Below are positions 35,677 to 47,700 of a stretch of DNA of 64,000 nucleotides, in pieces. Origin of the DNA: Spizellomyces punctatus DAOM BR117 (taxonomy: Eukaryota > Chytridiomycota > Chytridiomycetes > Spizellomycetales > Spizellomycetaceae); contig NW_015971547.1 of NCBI RefSeq assembly GCF_000182565.1, positions 601,339-665,338 of the forward strand. The letters run 5' to 3'. The position numbers and the translations under genes were made by a program. The notes beneath the pieces were generated by a model. The model saw nothing but the letters and a program-made list of their open reading frames with translations. It had not been told where the DNA came from and searched no databases. Within the stretch, counting starts at the first letter, position 1. Each line of letters opens with the position of its first letter.

Positions 35677-38600
35677 TTATAACAGAATACAGCCACCTTT
35701 AGCCTTTGGAGCTGGAACGTCGTCCTTTGATGGAAGAGGCTCAGATGTGATTTCTGATCTCTCATCCAAAATACCATCCTGACGAGGAGGTGGAACAGTT
35801 TCGGCGGGGGAATAATGTTCTTCAGCATCTGCATTTTGCAGGAAGCTTTCGGCGGGAACCACAGGTTCAGTAACGGACTCCCCGTCAGAGTCCTCGATAA
35901 TAGGAGACTGCGGCTCTGCAGGCTCTGGAGCTTGTGAGATACTTTCCGTGGAAACCACAGGTTTAGCCACGGACTTGCCAACAGACTCTTCGATAATAGA
36001 TTCTTCGGGCTCTGGAACTTGTAAAGCGCTTTCCGCAGAAATCACAGGTTCAGCCACGGACTTGCCAACAGACTCTTCGACAATAGGAGAATGCTGCTCT
36101 TCAGGCTCTGAAGTTTGTGAAACGCTTTCCGTAGAGATCACAGATTCAGTAACAGGCTCCTCAAGAGGCTCTTCCTCCACAGTAAGCTCACGCGCGGCGT
36201 CAACGACATCTGCTGGGGTTGCCATGCACGCTACCTCTTCATTGGGTTGCTCAGCAGGTTCTTCGCGACGGACAGCTGTCTCCGAAACTTCTGGCTCAGT
36301 TTCCATATGGACATGGGTGTCTTCTGCGTCTCCAACATTTACCGGCGCGGTGCGGAGCGTCTCTTCTGCAACACCTTCAACCTCCGTGGCAATTGTGTTC
36401 ACTACCGCTTCGACAACAGATTCCTGTTCTGATGTCCCAAAAGCTTCTTCCGGTGCGGTTATTCCAACCTCCCTTTCGATGGGTACTGCGACAGCGTCCT
36501 TGAGTAGCTCGTTCGCCACCACAGAATCCGTGCTGTCCACTGACTCGCCAGTTTGCTCTGCTGCGAATGTTTCAATCTTCTTCAGTGATTCTTCTGCGGC
36601 TGGCTCGGTGTCCTTCACAGTCCCCTCAACTTCAGAGATAGTCTCCGAGCCAGCTGGACTAATGATTTCGCATACCGCTTCAATGAGTTGATCCTGTAGA
36701 GCTACATTCTCAACCGAGCTAGGCTCCACGTCCGCACCCAAAACATCACCAATAGTCGACACAAGGACGCTGTCTTCCTCTGCTGCGTCTTTGGCAGATT
36801 CTAGTGTATTCGACTGAATGACGCTCTCTTCAGGCAGTTCAATCACATTCTTGAGCTCCGGAACTTCTGATGCAACAATGTACAGGGAAGTCGGAGGTTG
36901 CTCGGGCTCTACTTCAACTTGGGGGACTTCCATTGGTTGTTCACCGATTGTCACTTCTTCACCAGCAGTAATACCCTCATCGACCTCGGCCACTTCGGAT
37001 GATTGCTTCTCTGTCACTGCCTCCTCCAGCTCGGCTTGAGGAATCTCGCGGAGAGTCTCAACAGTAGGCTGCACGTTGCCCTGCGTATGATCTGCGGGGA
37101 GTCCTTCATGTATCTGCACCTCTGCAGCCTCAGATGGAAGAGGCGTTTCATCAGTCTGTACCTCCTCAACCGCTGTCTGCGATGCAAAATCTATTCCCTC
37201 CGCAGAGATGCCTTCAGTGGCCGGCTCCCCTTCAGCAGCAGTGTCCTCCATAGAGACCACGGCATCGTCGTCCACAAGAGCCCTTTCAACCGGCTGGACC
37301 TCAGCCACTGCTTCTGAGACATAATCTGCCCCTTCCGCCGGGATAACCTGAGGGGCCGGTGTTTCGTCATTACCTTCCTCCTCCACCGGGCCGTCAGCGG
37401 TTTGGCTCTGGTCCAGATCGTCATCATCGGTCTTCTCTTCAAGTTCTCCATGATCTTGCATCATATTGACCTTTTTGCTTGGCGTAGCGGGGGTAGTCAG
37501 CGGTGTATCGTCCGCTCCTCTTTTGGCAGGGACGACAGTCTCCTGGAAGACTTCGTCACACGTTCTTTTGGCTGGGATGACAGTACTAGTATCGTCTGAC
37601 GCCAAGACTGCCGGTTCCGTGGGCGACTGGTTCCCCTCGACAGGGGAGATCGCTGTCGGTACCCCTTCCACGGGGTTGGAGGGTGACTCGCTGGTATCCA
37701 TGAAGCCTGCCGCTGGTACAACAGAAAGAACATCGGCAATGACGGGAATAGTATCGTCGCCATTACCTTTTTCTGTCTCTTCACTGGCAGCGACAACTGG
37801 GTCTGCGTCACCCACTTCTTTTGCCTGCTGCTCTTCATCAAGCTCCAAAGTGCGCCGCCAGTGAGCCTCGTATTCGTAGGACAATTTCAGATGCTCATTC
37901 ACTGTTTTTTGAGCTTCATCATCGGCTTCAGCTGTGAGCTTGTCCTCAGTGGATTCCACAGCATCCAGGCCGGTGTCTAAGTGACTAACGTCGTGAGTAA
38001 CCTCGTTGGAAATTGCGGCATGTCCAGCAGCATCAGAAATATCCTCCTCTGTAGCTATTTCACGATTGCCTTCTCCTTGAGCAGCCTCTGCCTTCAGCGC
38101 ATCTTTCCAATAGGCCTCATACTCGTAGGAGAGCCTCAAATGCTCATCCACAATTTTCTGTGCGTCCACAACGTGTTCATCCGCGTCTGCTACCTTTGGC
38201 ATACCAGGCTCCTCATCATTGACCGCTTTCTGGAGCGACGGTGATGGTGCGGGATCAATGAGTGGTATCCTCTTTGGAATGGCATCCCAATTACCAGGTT
38301 CGTCCTTGACAAGTATCTCAAATGGCTCTGAGGCTTCAAATTTAAGGGGTTGGTCCCCGGGAACTGGAAGCTCCAATTTCCAGGAGTGCAACATGGTACG
38401 GAAGGCTTCCTCGGTATGTGGTCGTTCGTAGGCTGGATCCCCGATGATAGGGTGTCCGATGGAAGCCAGGTGCACACGAAGCTGGTGACGGCGGCCCGTC
38501 CGGGGACTCAACATAACGTGAGTAACCGGGTATGTGAGGAAGTATCCACGCTTCAATACTTGCACTCGCGTTTCCGATGGTTTACCAGGATTTTCTTCGG

Positions 38601-39716
38601 TACCATCAGCAACTATGACGCGCTTCTCGTCCGTGGGATCATCAGTCAATGGTTTGTCAATAAGAAAATCGTCCTCCACTATGTGACCCTTGACCAACGC
38701 GGAGTAGGTCTTTTTCACTTGTCGGCGAACGAAGCATTTTCCGGCAACGCTCGCAGCCTTTTTGGACAAACCCCAACAATGGACTCCCGACGTGACATAG
38801 TCGAGCTGGTGAAGTAGGTATAGCTTCTTGTGCTCAGTGAAATGAGCATATAAGAGAGATTCGGATGTGGGACAGCTAGTCGTATCTCCGTCAATACGCA
38901 AATCCCATGGCTTGTTGGTAATGAGGTACGTATCGGGTTGGTAATAGAGAACCTCGATATCATAATTTCGCTGGTAGCGAGGATCATATCCTGGAACTAC
39001 AATGGGTGGGCTGGGTGACGGGCTCAAGGAGGTTGTGTCGACGAGTGCGACTACCTCAACAGACGTAGATTCGCTTTCGCTATCCGCAGGATCCGAGTCT
39101 GTAGACGCAGAGCTGTTAACGGCAAGCACAGCAATGTTCTCTTGTGCGTGCTGGGTTGAGCGTATGAGGTCGCTCTCCGGGATAGTCTCCGGCATAGAAG
39201 ATACGATAGGAGTCTCCCTTTCAATCTGGCTAATCGGCTCCTCCACCATCGCCTCTTCCACTGTTTCTATATGCGGGTTAGCAAGGTCCTCTTGGATGGA
39301 CTTTTCCGTATTATCGTTCGCAAAATCCTCCTGAATGGGACTCTCCTCTACAACAATGCCTTCCTCAACCTTTTGCTCCAAAATCGGTACATTGATATCA
39401 CTCTTCAAAGGAGTTAACTGTTGCATAGGCTGCTTTGCTCCGACTGTCTCCAAAACGGCGGATGCAAAAGATTGCGGGGGACCTTCCAGTTCGTCCGTGA
39501 CCATGGTACCTAGTCCAGACAATATCTAGTAAGAGTGTTAGCATCGTTATTAGTTCACTCATACAAGTAGTTTAACAATCGCGTACCGATTGGCTGAGAA
39601 ACTTGGTGAGGAAAACTAGTGGCAGCCACCATCTGACGTTCCGACTCAACATATCGAGGTGCGTTGTTGCCATAGATACCAGTAGGTTGGTATCGGACAA
39701 CGCGGGCAGGTTTCAT
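35677..39716 (-). CDS. RPUSD1-like RNA pseudouridine synthase with long acidic tail and CaaX box
   Basis: Exon 1 (39716-39587) encodes MKPARVVRYQPTGIYGNNAPRYVESERQM and splices in phase into exon 2 (39509-35677), giving 1320 residues. The RluA-type catalytic domain spans about residues 211-425: YQPDTYLITNKPWDLRID, then HQLDYVTSGVHCWGLSKKAA with the catalytic Asp near residue 280, then LSPRTGRRHQLRVHLASIGHPIIGDPAYE. The HQLD variant (in place of HRLD) is shared with RPUSD1. Two copies of a VDEHLRLSYEYEAYW-like element follow. The remaining 800 residues are Glu/Val/Pro-rich, acidic and repetitive (several ESVGKSVAEPV-like units). The protein ends KGGCILL, a CaaX prenylation motif with Leu at the last position. 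Such a tail and lipid anchor are unusual for this enzyme family. The upstream exon overlaps the divergent SerRS promoter. Confidence 0.85.
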
Positions 39717-39765
39717 TTTTGTTCCAGTTGGACAACGGCAAATCCTTGAACATCTTGGCTTCAGC
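39717..39765. promoter_or_regulatory. 49-nt divergent promoter
   Basis: Only 49 nt separate the proposed start codons of the pseudouridine synthase (-) and seryl-tRNA synthetase (+). Promoter elements of each gene must overlap the other's leader or coding sequence if both starts are right. Confidence 0.45.
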
Positions 39766-41517
39766 ATGATCGATATCAACCTTCTACGAGTGGACAAGGG
39801 TGGGAACCCCGACGTTGTTCGTGAATCGCAACGTAAGCGTGGAGGTGGCGCGAAGGTCGCTCTTGTGGACGAAGTAATTGCGTTGGACGATGATTGGAAG
39901 AAGGGTAAGGCACCTCAGTGGTTTCCCCTGGAACTTCTTTTGTTTGATCAAGTTGTGGTATTCTTTATTGGATAGCCCGATTCCAAGCCGATGAGGTAAA
40001 CCGCAAAATCAACGCAATTGGTAATGAGATCAAAAACTTGGCAAAGGCAAAGAAGAAAGACACACCAGAGTGGGATCAGCTTCAAAAGCGAAAAGCAGAG
40101 GCAGAACTGGAAAAGGTTGAAGCGAACCGTATTTCTGACGATAAAGAGAAAATCCTGCATCAGAAGCTTGGCTTGATCGGTAACCTGGTCCATGACAGCG
40201 TGATTGACTCATCCGATGAAAGAAACAACGGGTTGATAAAATCGTGGTGGCCCGAGGGACGAACGGAAAATGCCGAGATAGAGAAAAGGAAAGCTTTGGG
40301 AGGGAAAGACGCAAAAGGTGTCCCTGGACTGTACAGTCATCATGAAGTCCTGGAACGCATCGCTGGCTACGACTCACAACGAGGTAGCGTCGGATTGCCT
40401 TAAATTCTTGGGAATGGATTTGTTTAAGTTGATGGTGTATCGCTTTCAGGGACCAATGTTGCTGGTCATCGCGGTTACTTCCTGACCGGCCCCGGCGTTG
40501 ATCTCAATCTCGCCCTCATTCACTACGGATTGGATTTCCTTGAAAAACGTGGCTACACGAAGCTGTGGACTCCATACTTTATGAAAAAGGATCTGATGTC
40601 CAAAACTGCTCAACTCGAAGAGTTTGACGAAGCCTTGTACAAAGTTGGAGAGGGATCTTCGCAATCGGAGGTCGACGGTGACGAAAAGTACCTAATTGCC
40701 ACCAGCGAGCAACCGATCAGTGCCTTCCATGCTGGAGAGTGGTTCACAGAACCGGAAAAGGAATTGCCCAAGAAGTATGCTGGACAGTCCACATGTTTCC
40801 GGAAAGAGGCGGGTGCACACGGAAGAGACACATGGGGCATCTTTAGAGTGCACCAGTTTGAAAAAGTGGAGCAATTTGTATTGACTGACCCAGAGAAGAG
40901 TTGGGAGATGCATGAAGAAATGCTGGCTACCGCGGAAGAATTCTATCAGAGTGTATGTATCCTGGTGGCTTCATGCTTTTTTAAGAGCCGGCTGTAATTT
41001 ACAAACTGTCATGTGCAGCTCGGCCTACCTTACCAAGTGGTTTCCATTGTGGCTGGAGCACTGAACAACGCTGCAGCGAAGAAGTACGATCTGGAGGCGT
41101 GGTTCCCCTTTCAGAACGAATATAAGGAGCTCGTTTCATGCAGCAACTGTACAGATTATCAAAGTCGCTGCCTGGAAATTCGCGTGGGAGCCAAGAAATT
41201 GAATGACCAAACTAAGAAATATGTCCACTGTCTCAATTGTACATTGACTGCAACGGAAAGGACAATCTGCTGTATTTTGGAAAACTGGCAAACGGAAGAG
41301 GGTGTTGTTGTGCCACCTGTATTGAGACAGTACATGGGTGGTAAAGAGTTCTTCCCGTTTGTGAAAGAGCTGCCTGGAGGCAAAAAGGTACGCTTATTTC
41401 TGAGAAGCTTGATTGTCTCTCATTGGGCTCACCTGATCGGTTTCTTTTGATTAGGGAGGTAAAGGAGGCAAAGGTGCGGATGATTTGGCGAAAGGAGTCA
41501 ACAAGATGACGGTTTAA
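39766..41517 (+). CDS. SES1: Seryl-tRNA synthetase, cytosolic
   Basis: Five exons (39766-39904, 39976-40383, 40450-40952, 41019-41387, 41455-41517) join to 493 residues. The N terminus ([26 protein letters not shown]) opens the long coiled-coil arm that grips the tRNA, continued by the charged helix around 40040-40190. The class II core shows motif 2 ([30 protein letters not shown]) and motif 3-like residues in NGTL-equivalent [50 protein letters not shown] is the typical serine-binding region. The last exon adds a Gly/Lys-rich tail ([20 protein letters not shown]), as found in eukaryotic cytosolic enzymes. The enzyme charges tRNA-Ser and tRNA-Sec. No targeting peptide is visible, so it is the cytosolic form. 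Confidence 0.96.
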
Positions 41518-41721
41518 GTTTTAGATTAGACGGTAGATAAATTGTAGTATAGCTATTCCCCCGCACTATGGCGAAAGATATCATGAGGATTTGTAATTTT
41601 CAGAGCCAAAGTTTCAGGGGATGGAAATGGGTTTCCTCAACTGCTCCTCAACACAACACCATCCTGCATGTATTTATATTGTCTTTGCCAACTTCGGACA
41701 GTAGCTGAACGCCCTGTCCAG

Positions 41722-44700
41722 TTAGATATCCGGTGGGGCAGCACCGCCTCCATGACTTGCTTTTGGCGACATTGGCAACTTCCTATCTGTTTCTGACCCT
41801 CTCCGTGACCCTCCCTCTCCGTACACTGGGCTGAAAGCCCCATATCGGTTTTCACTAAGGTTCGGCGATATATATCCACTGCCATATGCATATCTTGGGT
41901 TCATCCCTTGCGGGGTTGGTTGTCTATGTCCGATTGGTGGCTCTGGAGCTTTCAAGCTGGTTTGACTAGTGGACGATGTCCCAAGTCCAGCATTTACTGG
42001 GTGGTTAGTGTTCTCGTGTTGAGGACCGCTGCTCCCATCGTGGAAGTTTGCATAAGATGAATGTCCCATTGGTGCCGGCGAGGCAGGCTGGCCGGACAAA
42101 TAGACAGGTCAATTACCGGTAGACTCACGGGTATAGGGTGAGAGCTGCATACTCACCTTGAGAATTTTAGGTTCGGCATTGCTACTTGTTCCAAACGTAG
42201 CTGTTGGGATGAAGTTCATGGCCGGCGCAGGGCTGCTGGTACCACTTTTATTGCCATCTGGGTTGAAAACGTCTACATACCGATTCCGTGCACCTCTCCG
42301 TCCAGCACCAGATCGCTTGCCTGCCAGTGCAGCGCCAAACGCCGGATTGTCTAGAGCGGGTGACGGAGCCGGTGACGGCTGAGCGGAGCCAGGTGCACTG
42401 GGCGGGCGGGAAACATCCGCATTTACAGGTGCTCCAGAGGCAGGTGGGAGTCCTTACCATGCGGACAACGGAATGAAATTGGTACTGGGTAACATCCCGA
42501 CACGACAGCAGAGGGCAATATGACTTACCAGGAGTTCCCAACCTCGAGACCGGAGCCGACATCGACTTTGCCATTGGCGGCGGCGGTAGTTCTGTACTCT
42601 GTTCTTCCTTCGCATCCGCATTTTTATTCACCCACTTTTTCTTCTTCTCATCATAGTAGAAGGCATTTTTCTCCCCAAGGTTAGCCTTTTTCGGGCCAGA
42701 CCCTTCTTTTGTTTGTGCATCATCACTTCCTCGACGCCGCCCCGAGAATAACGATCCGAAAGCCGAGAACAGTCCTCTTGACTTGCTTGCATCGGATTTA
42801 GCAGCCTCGCTTTCTGATTTACTTTGCTCTGCTGGTTGTTCAGTTGACGTAGGTTCGGTAGCGGTTGTCTGAGTTGAAGCTTTTTCCTTGTCCCGTCGCA
42901 CAGCTGAATTACCTAGTCCCAACGGATCTTCTTCTTCTATGACACCAGCGGGAGCTGGTTGCGATTGCGACTCAGGTACTGCCGCTTGTGCCTGTTGAGT
43001 GACTTGCTGCGGCTCGGCATACGAACCGCCGTAGTATGAATTCCATTGGACCGGCTGTGTTTGCTGCGTTGATGAGCTTTCCTTCTGGTCCGAGACGGCC
43101 AATTCATCAGTTCCAAAGCCCTGCTCGTATGAAGGGTAACCGAATTGGGCCGAATTCTCGGGTAGTTGACTATACTCCCCTTGGATTCCCCCCTGTGCAT
43201 TTTGCTCCCCGTATGAATATTGCGCATAGCCCGTCTGTGATTGATCGTAGTGCTGCGGTGCGTATTCAGGTTGGTAATACCCCTGCTGGTCATACTGTTG
43301 CTGCAGACTTTGGTCTGCTTCTCCAGCTTCATTAAGAGGTTTTCCATCGTGCTGTCCTGCAAGCGTTTGATCCGATCCAGTTTGTTGCGGTGCATTGTGT
43401 GCAATATCGGCATACGCTTGCTGATGGGGTTCGCCGGCGTAGCTCTGGTCATTGTATCCATACTGCTGATACCCATACGATTCTTGGCCTTGTCCTTGCC
43501 ACGCGAGAGCCTGGTCTCCATGTCCTTGCCAATCGTTTGTATCATGACCGTACCCTGTCGCGTAGCCATATCCGTTTTGAGTGACGGAAACCGGCTCGGT
43601 ACCATTAGCCGCCTCCTGGCTTGTTACAGCTGTCGCCCCGTCATAGTTGTTCGTAGCGGAATATGGTTGATGATAAAACATCGGTACTGTTGCAACTGAC
43701 ATCGCGCCCTGATCTACGGCAGCATATCCCGCTCCTGCTAGTTGAGAATACCCTGCTTCCCCGGGCTCTGCGCTGATTACGGGTGTGGAGGATGGTCTTG
43801 GGTCCACTGGCAGAGTCATGGGTGAAGCGCTTCCATACAGAGGGGCTGACAACGGCCCAGGTGTGGTTCTGCCAACGTGCCCAGCAGACGATAATGGTGT
43901 AGCGGCTGCTGCAACGGAGGTAGCAGTGTCCGCTTCCCCAAGCGCGTTGTTCATAAACCTGTCCAAGCCACGAGCTCCAATACTACTAAGCTTACTCAAC
44001 CAGCTACTGCCTTCCTTCTCGGAAGTCACATTTCCAGACTGAGCGGCGGCCAGCCGGCCACTCAGTAGGCCCAGAACCTCTCCAAAAGTACGATGGAAAT
44101 AGGGACTACCCCGTGCGTATGTTTTGACCACATGCTCGACGCTCTCGCAGTACTTTGCCGCTTGTTCATTCAGACCAAGATCAGCCAGTAGAGAGGCGTA
44201 CCATATTTTGAAGGCCTGCAAATGAGGAAGGCTGTTGGCTACACCGAGATTATTCCATAAGCTTTGGGAAAATTCAAAGATCTCGGTTTTCTGCAAGGCG
44301 TCCAAGGAACGGAAGAAAGTTCCCGGGTATGTACGGTGATCTGCACCTAGCAACACTACGCGGGCCTGTGGCGAATCAATCCCTCCAACAGTGTTCGGCA
44401 GCGATGCCAAAAGATAACTAGGATTCAAACCATGACATCATCCATCCGAGTGTAGTTCAGATTAAGGTTGAAAGCAAACTTACCAGCATTGTGCGGCATT
44501 CTTCTTCCCATAGGAGTGCAGCCGGTCACCCAACATTGCAACCGCGCTCAAATCGTTGGGAGTCCGATTTGACAAGATAAGGCAGAGGATTTCTCCCCAC
44601 TTGGAAAGATACTGTAAAGATGGAGTTACTTGGCCTTCGGCAATTTCAGGAAGAAACTCCCCAACTGCATAAAAGGTAGTTCGGTCAATGACAAAATTCG

Positions 44701-47700
44701 CAAAGTGATGCGCAAAACATAACCTTACTAGCGGTTGGGCCCATGCCTCCAAAGAGAGCAAACAAAACTCGGAGTCCAGGTCTATCCACATGCTCTACTG
44801 CACCGCCCGTTCTTCCTTCATTGGTACTCAAGCCACCCGCGGTAAACTCGGAACGAGCAAACTGCATGATAACGTCGCAATAAGTCTCCTTGCTGATATT
44901 GGTAGCAACTACTAATGCGTGTGGCCAGAGATTCGCTCCAACTGCCAGGTTGCATGCTCCCTCTCGATCTCCTTGCACAAGAGCTGCCTGTATTCTGTCC
45001 ATGACAGAGCCTTCGAAAAGGGTTGGAACAGCAAGCACCTCCCGGATTTGTTGGGTGATAGAATCTATCTTCGCCGCCCTAATCATATCAAAACCATGAG
45101 TCACAGCAAATATGCGTTCCAAATCACTTTTGTAAACTTACGGCGCAGATAGAAGGGTCCCATCGTTGTCAACAAGCATCTTGATCAATTTGACCAAGGC
45201 CACGCCATCTTCAAGCTCATCCAAGGCCTTATCCTCGTCCACGGACGCTCCCATTCCATCCCGTAACTTTGCCTGCAAGTCAGTCGCGGCTCTGTCGCGA
45301 TCAGTCTCAGCGGCTTTTATCATGTCCTCGGCAAACTTCAGCACATCCTTCTTCTTGTGTTTGATTTTTGACCCCACCAATGGGCCAGGCACCTTTAAAA
45401 TTTCCTGTATCCACGCATTGTCGACAACCTTGTGCACGGGGATCACACACATCGGCCCAGGATACGATTTTTCCATCATCGATGGTCGACCCTGTGAATC
45501 AGTTATGTAGCGATTCTGCCGCTTGGGTCCAGTGATGAAAAGTTTTCCACCAGAACCGAAAACAGCGACGCAGTGCCCACGATGACGACCAAGAGGATCC
45601 TGAAATTCGGGTGCCTGCGGCTCTGAAGGTAACTTTACTCCGTAAGTTGAACCCTGGGCATTCGGGTACTGGTGCGGAACCGGGGATGCACGCCCGTGCG
45701 AATCGGTACCTGGATAAGCTGAAGCATAGCCCGATAACCCTGTTTGACCGTACATTGGCGTCTTCGTCCGCCGTGGTGCGCTGCTACGATAGATATTTGT
45801 ACCCGTCGTAGTAGACGTCACCGCAGATAGACTGGGAGGAACGGAAGGGGGACGTCCAATGTCTCCGACAGACTCGACTCCTGGAGTAGTCGTGCGAACC
45901 GGGACACCCGGTGTGGTGGTGCGAAATGGGGCCTCGTGGCCCCCGTATTGTCGAAACACCCCCGGATCACGCGGTGGATTGCTCGAGAAAGAGGCGAGCC
46001 CAGCTATGGAAGTTCCGCATTTGCTGCAAAAATTTGACTCGGTGTCGTTCCTCTTGCTGCATTTCGGACATGCAATGTATTCCAGTCGATTTGACACGCT
46101 GCTATTAACACTTACATTGCTCCGTTGATCGAAATCTGGAGACATGATTTGCGCGCTATTTAAAGACTGCGTTGACTGTGAAGGCTTCATACTCAGATCC
46201 CCGTTTGCTTGGGATGTCCCATTCTGCCCTTCCATGTAATGTCCATATGCCGGTAAATCGTTGGGTTCCATAACCCGTGTTGAACCAAAGGCACTGTAGT
46301 TTCCGTAGTATCCCTCCTGAAGACTTCCCTCTTCATGCGAAGATGTTCCGGACACGCCATAGGTATGGGAGGCTTGTGTTGGGTCAGGTATGTCGGTTCC
46401 AAAGTCACTGTAGTTTCCGTGGTATACCCCCTGAAGACTTCCCTCCTCATGCGACGATGTTCCGGACACGCCATAGGTATGGGAGGCTTGTGTTGGGTCA
46501 GGTATGTCGGTTCCAAAGGCACTGTAGTTTCCGTGGTATACCCCCTGAAGACTTCCCTCCTCATGCGACGATGTTCCGGACACGCCATAGGGTTGAGAGG
46601 CTTGTGTTGGACCAGGGATGTCGGTTCCAAAGGCATTGTAGTTTCCGTGGTATCCCCCCTGAAGACTTCCCTCCTCATGCGAAGATGTTCCGGACGCGCC
46701 ATAGGTATGGGAGGCTTGTGTTGGGTCAGGTATGTCGGTTCCAAAGGCACTGTAGTTTCCGTGGTATCCCTCCTGAAGCCTTCCCTCCTCATGCGAAGAT
46801 ATTCCGGACACGCCATAGACATGGGAGGCTTGTGTTGGGCCAGGTGTCTCGCTTCCAAACCCTTGAGCAAATGTAGAGACGTCGGACAGCAAATCCATGG
46901 AATCACGATGAGCTCCGCTAGATACATAAAAACTGTCACTAGCTGATGCCAGGGGGGTCTGAGCGGCCACAGCAGGGTCTTCCGAATAATATCCGAGCAC
47001 GCTCGGGTGTGAAGCGTCCGTGGACACACCCGGCAAGTCGTTGCCGGCTGGCGATGGGATCGGGAACGTGGAGTCACACAGTGAAGTCGTGGATGTGGGT
47101 ATGATCGAAGTCTGACCAACGCACGCCTCATTCCCACCATTCGCTCCAAGAACCAGATCGTCCAGATCGTCCAAGCCTACATCAGGCTTCCCAGCATCCT
47201 GACCCTTTGGTGGATTTCCCATGGAAGATGCACTATAATCGAACAAGCCATATTTCCGTGCGTTCGTGTCCACGTCCTCAAAGTCGGCGTGATGAGAAGG
47301 TGATGCTTGCTCTATGGTGGTAGGAGCATATATGTTTTTCGATTCAATATTCTCCGAGCTGGTCACCGGCTCGGAACCTGTCCCTGGCGTAAAGATTGTA
47401 GCAGATTGTGAGATTCTGCCTGTTGAAACCAAGACATCTTCCACCATAGTCATCATAGATGCTTCATCCTCTTGGGCAAACGGATTCAACATCTTGGCGG
47501 AGAAAAATGCTGGTGTTTCCATGAAGGCACCTTCCGCGTTTTCAGTAACAGAAGGAATAATAGCCGGAGTCTCCACGGACACCTGATCCTTGAAGCTCTG
47601 ACAAGAGTCCTCATGTCTGGCCGCCAAATGATTCTTTTCGTTAAGCAAAGGCTTACCCTGGACGCTAGCTGAATCAGTTGAATCAACACTTGAGGTGGAA

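Noticed and set aside
35948-36691. Ser/Thr-rich plus-strand ORF of 247 codons
   Set aside because: Antisense shadow of the Glu-rich repetitive tail of the pseudouridine synthase, whose codon bias leaves the reverse frame open.
42937-43605. 222-codon minus-strand ORF in a second frame of SEC16
   Set aside because: Off-frame reading of the Gln/Tyr-rich stretch; the SEC16 frame is supported by exons on both sides.
46193-47149. Long ORFs on both strands overlapping the SEC16 repeat (up to 318 codons)
   Set aside because: They arise because the 114-nt repeat unit is a multiple of three and lacks stops in several frames; only the SEC16 frame continues into conserved domains on both sides.
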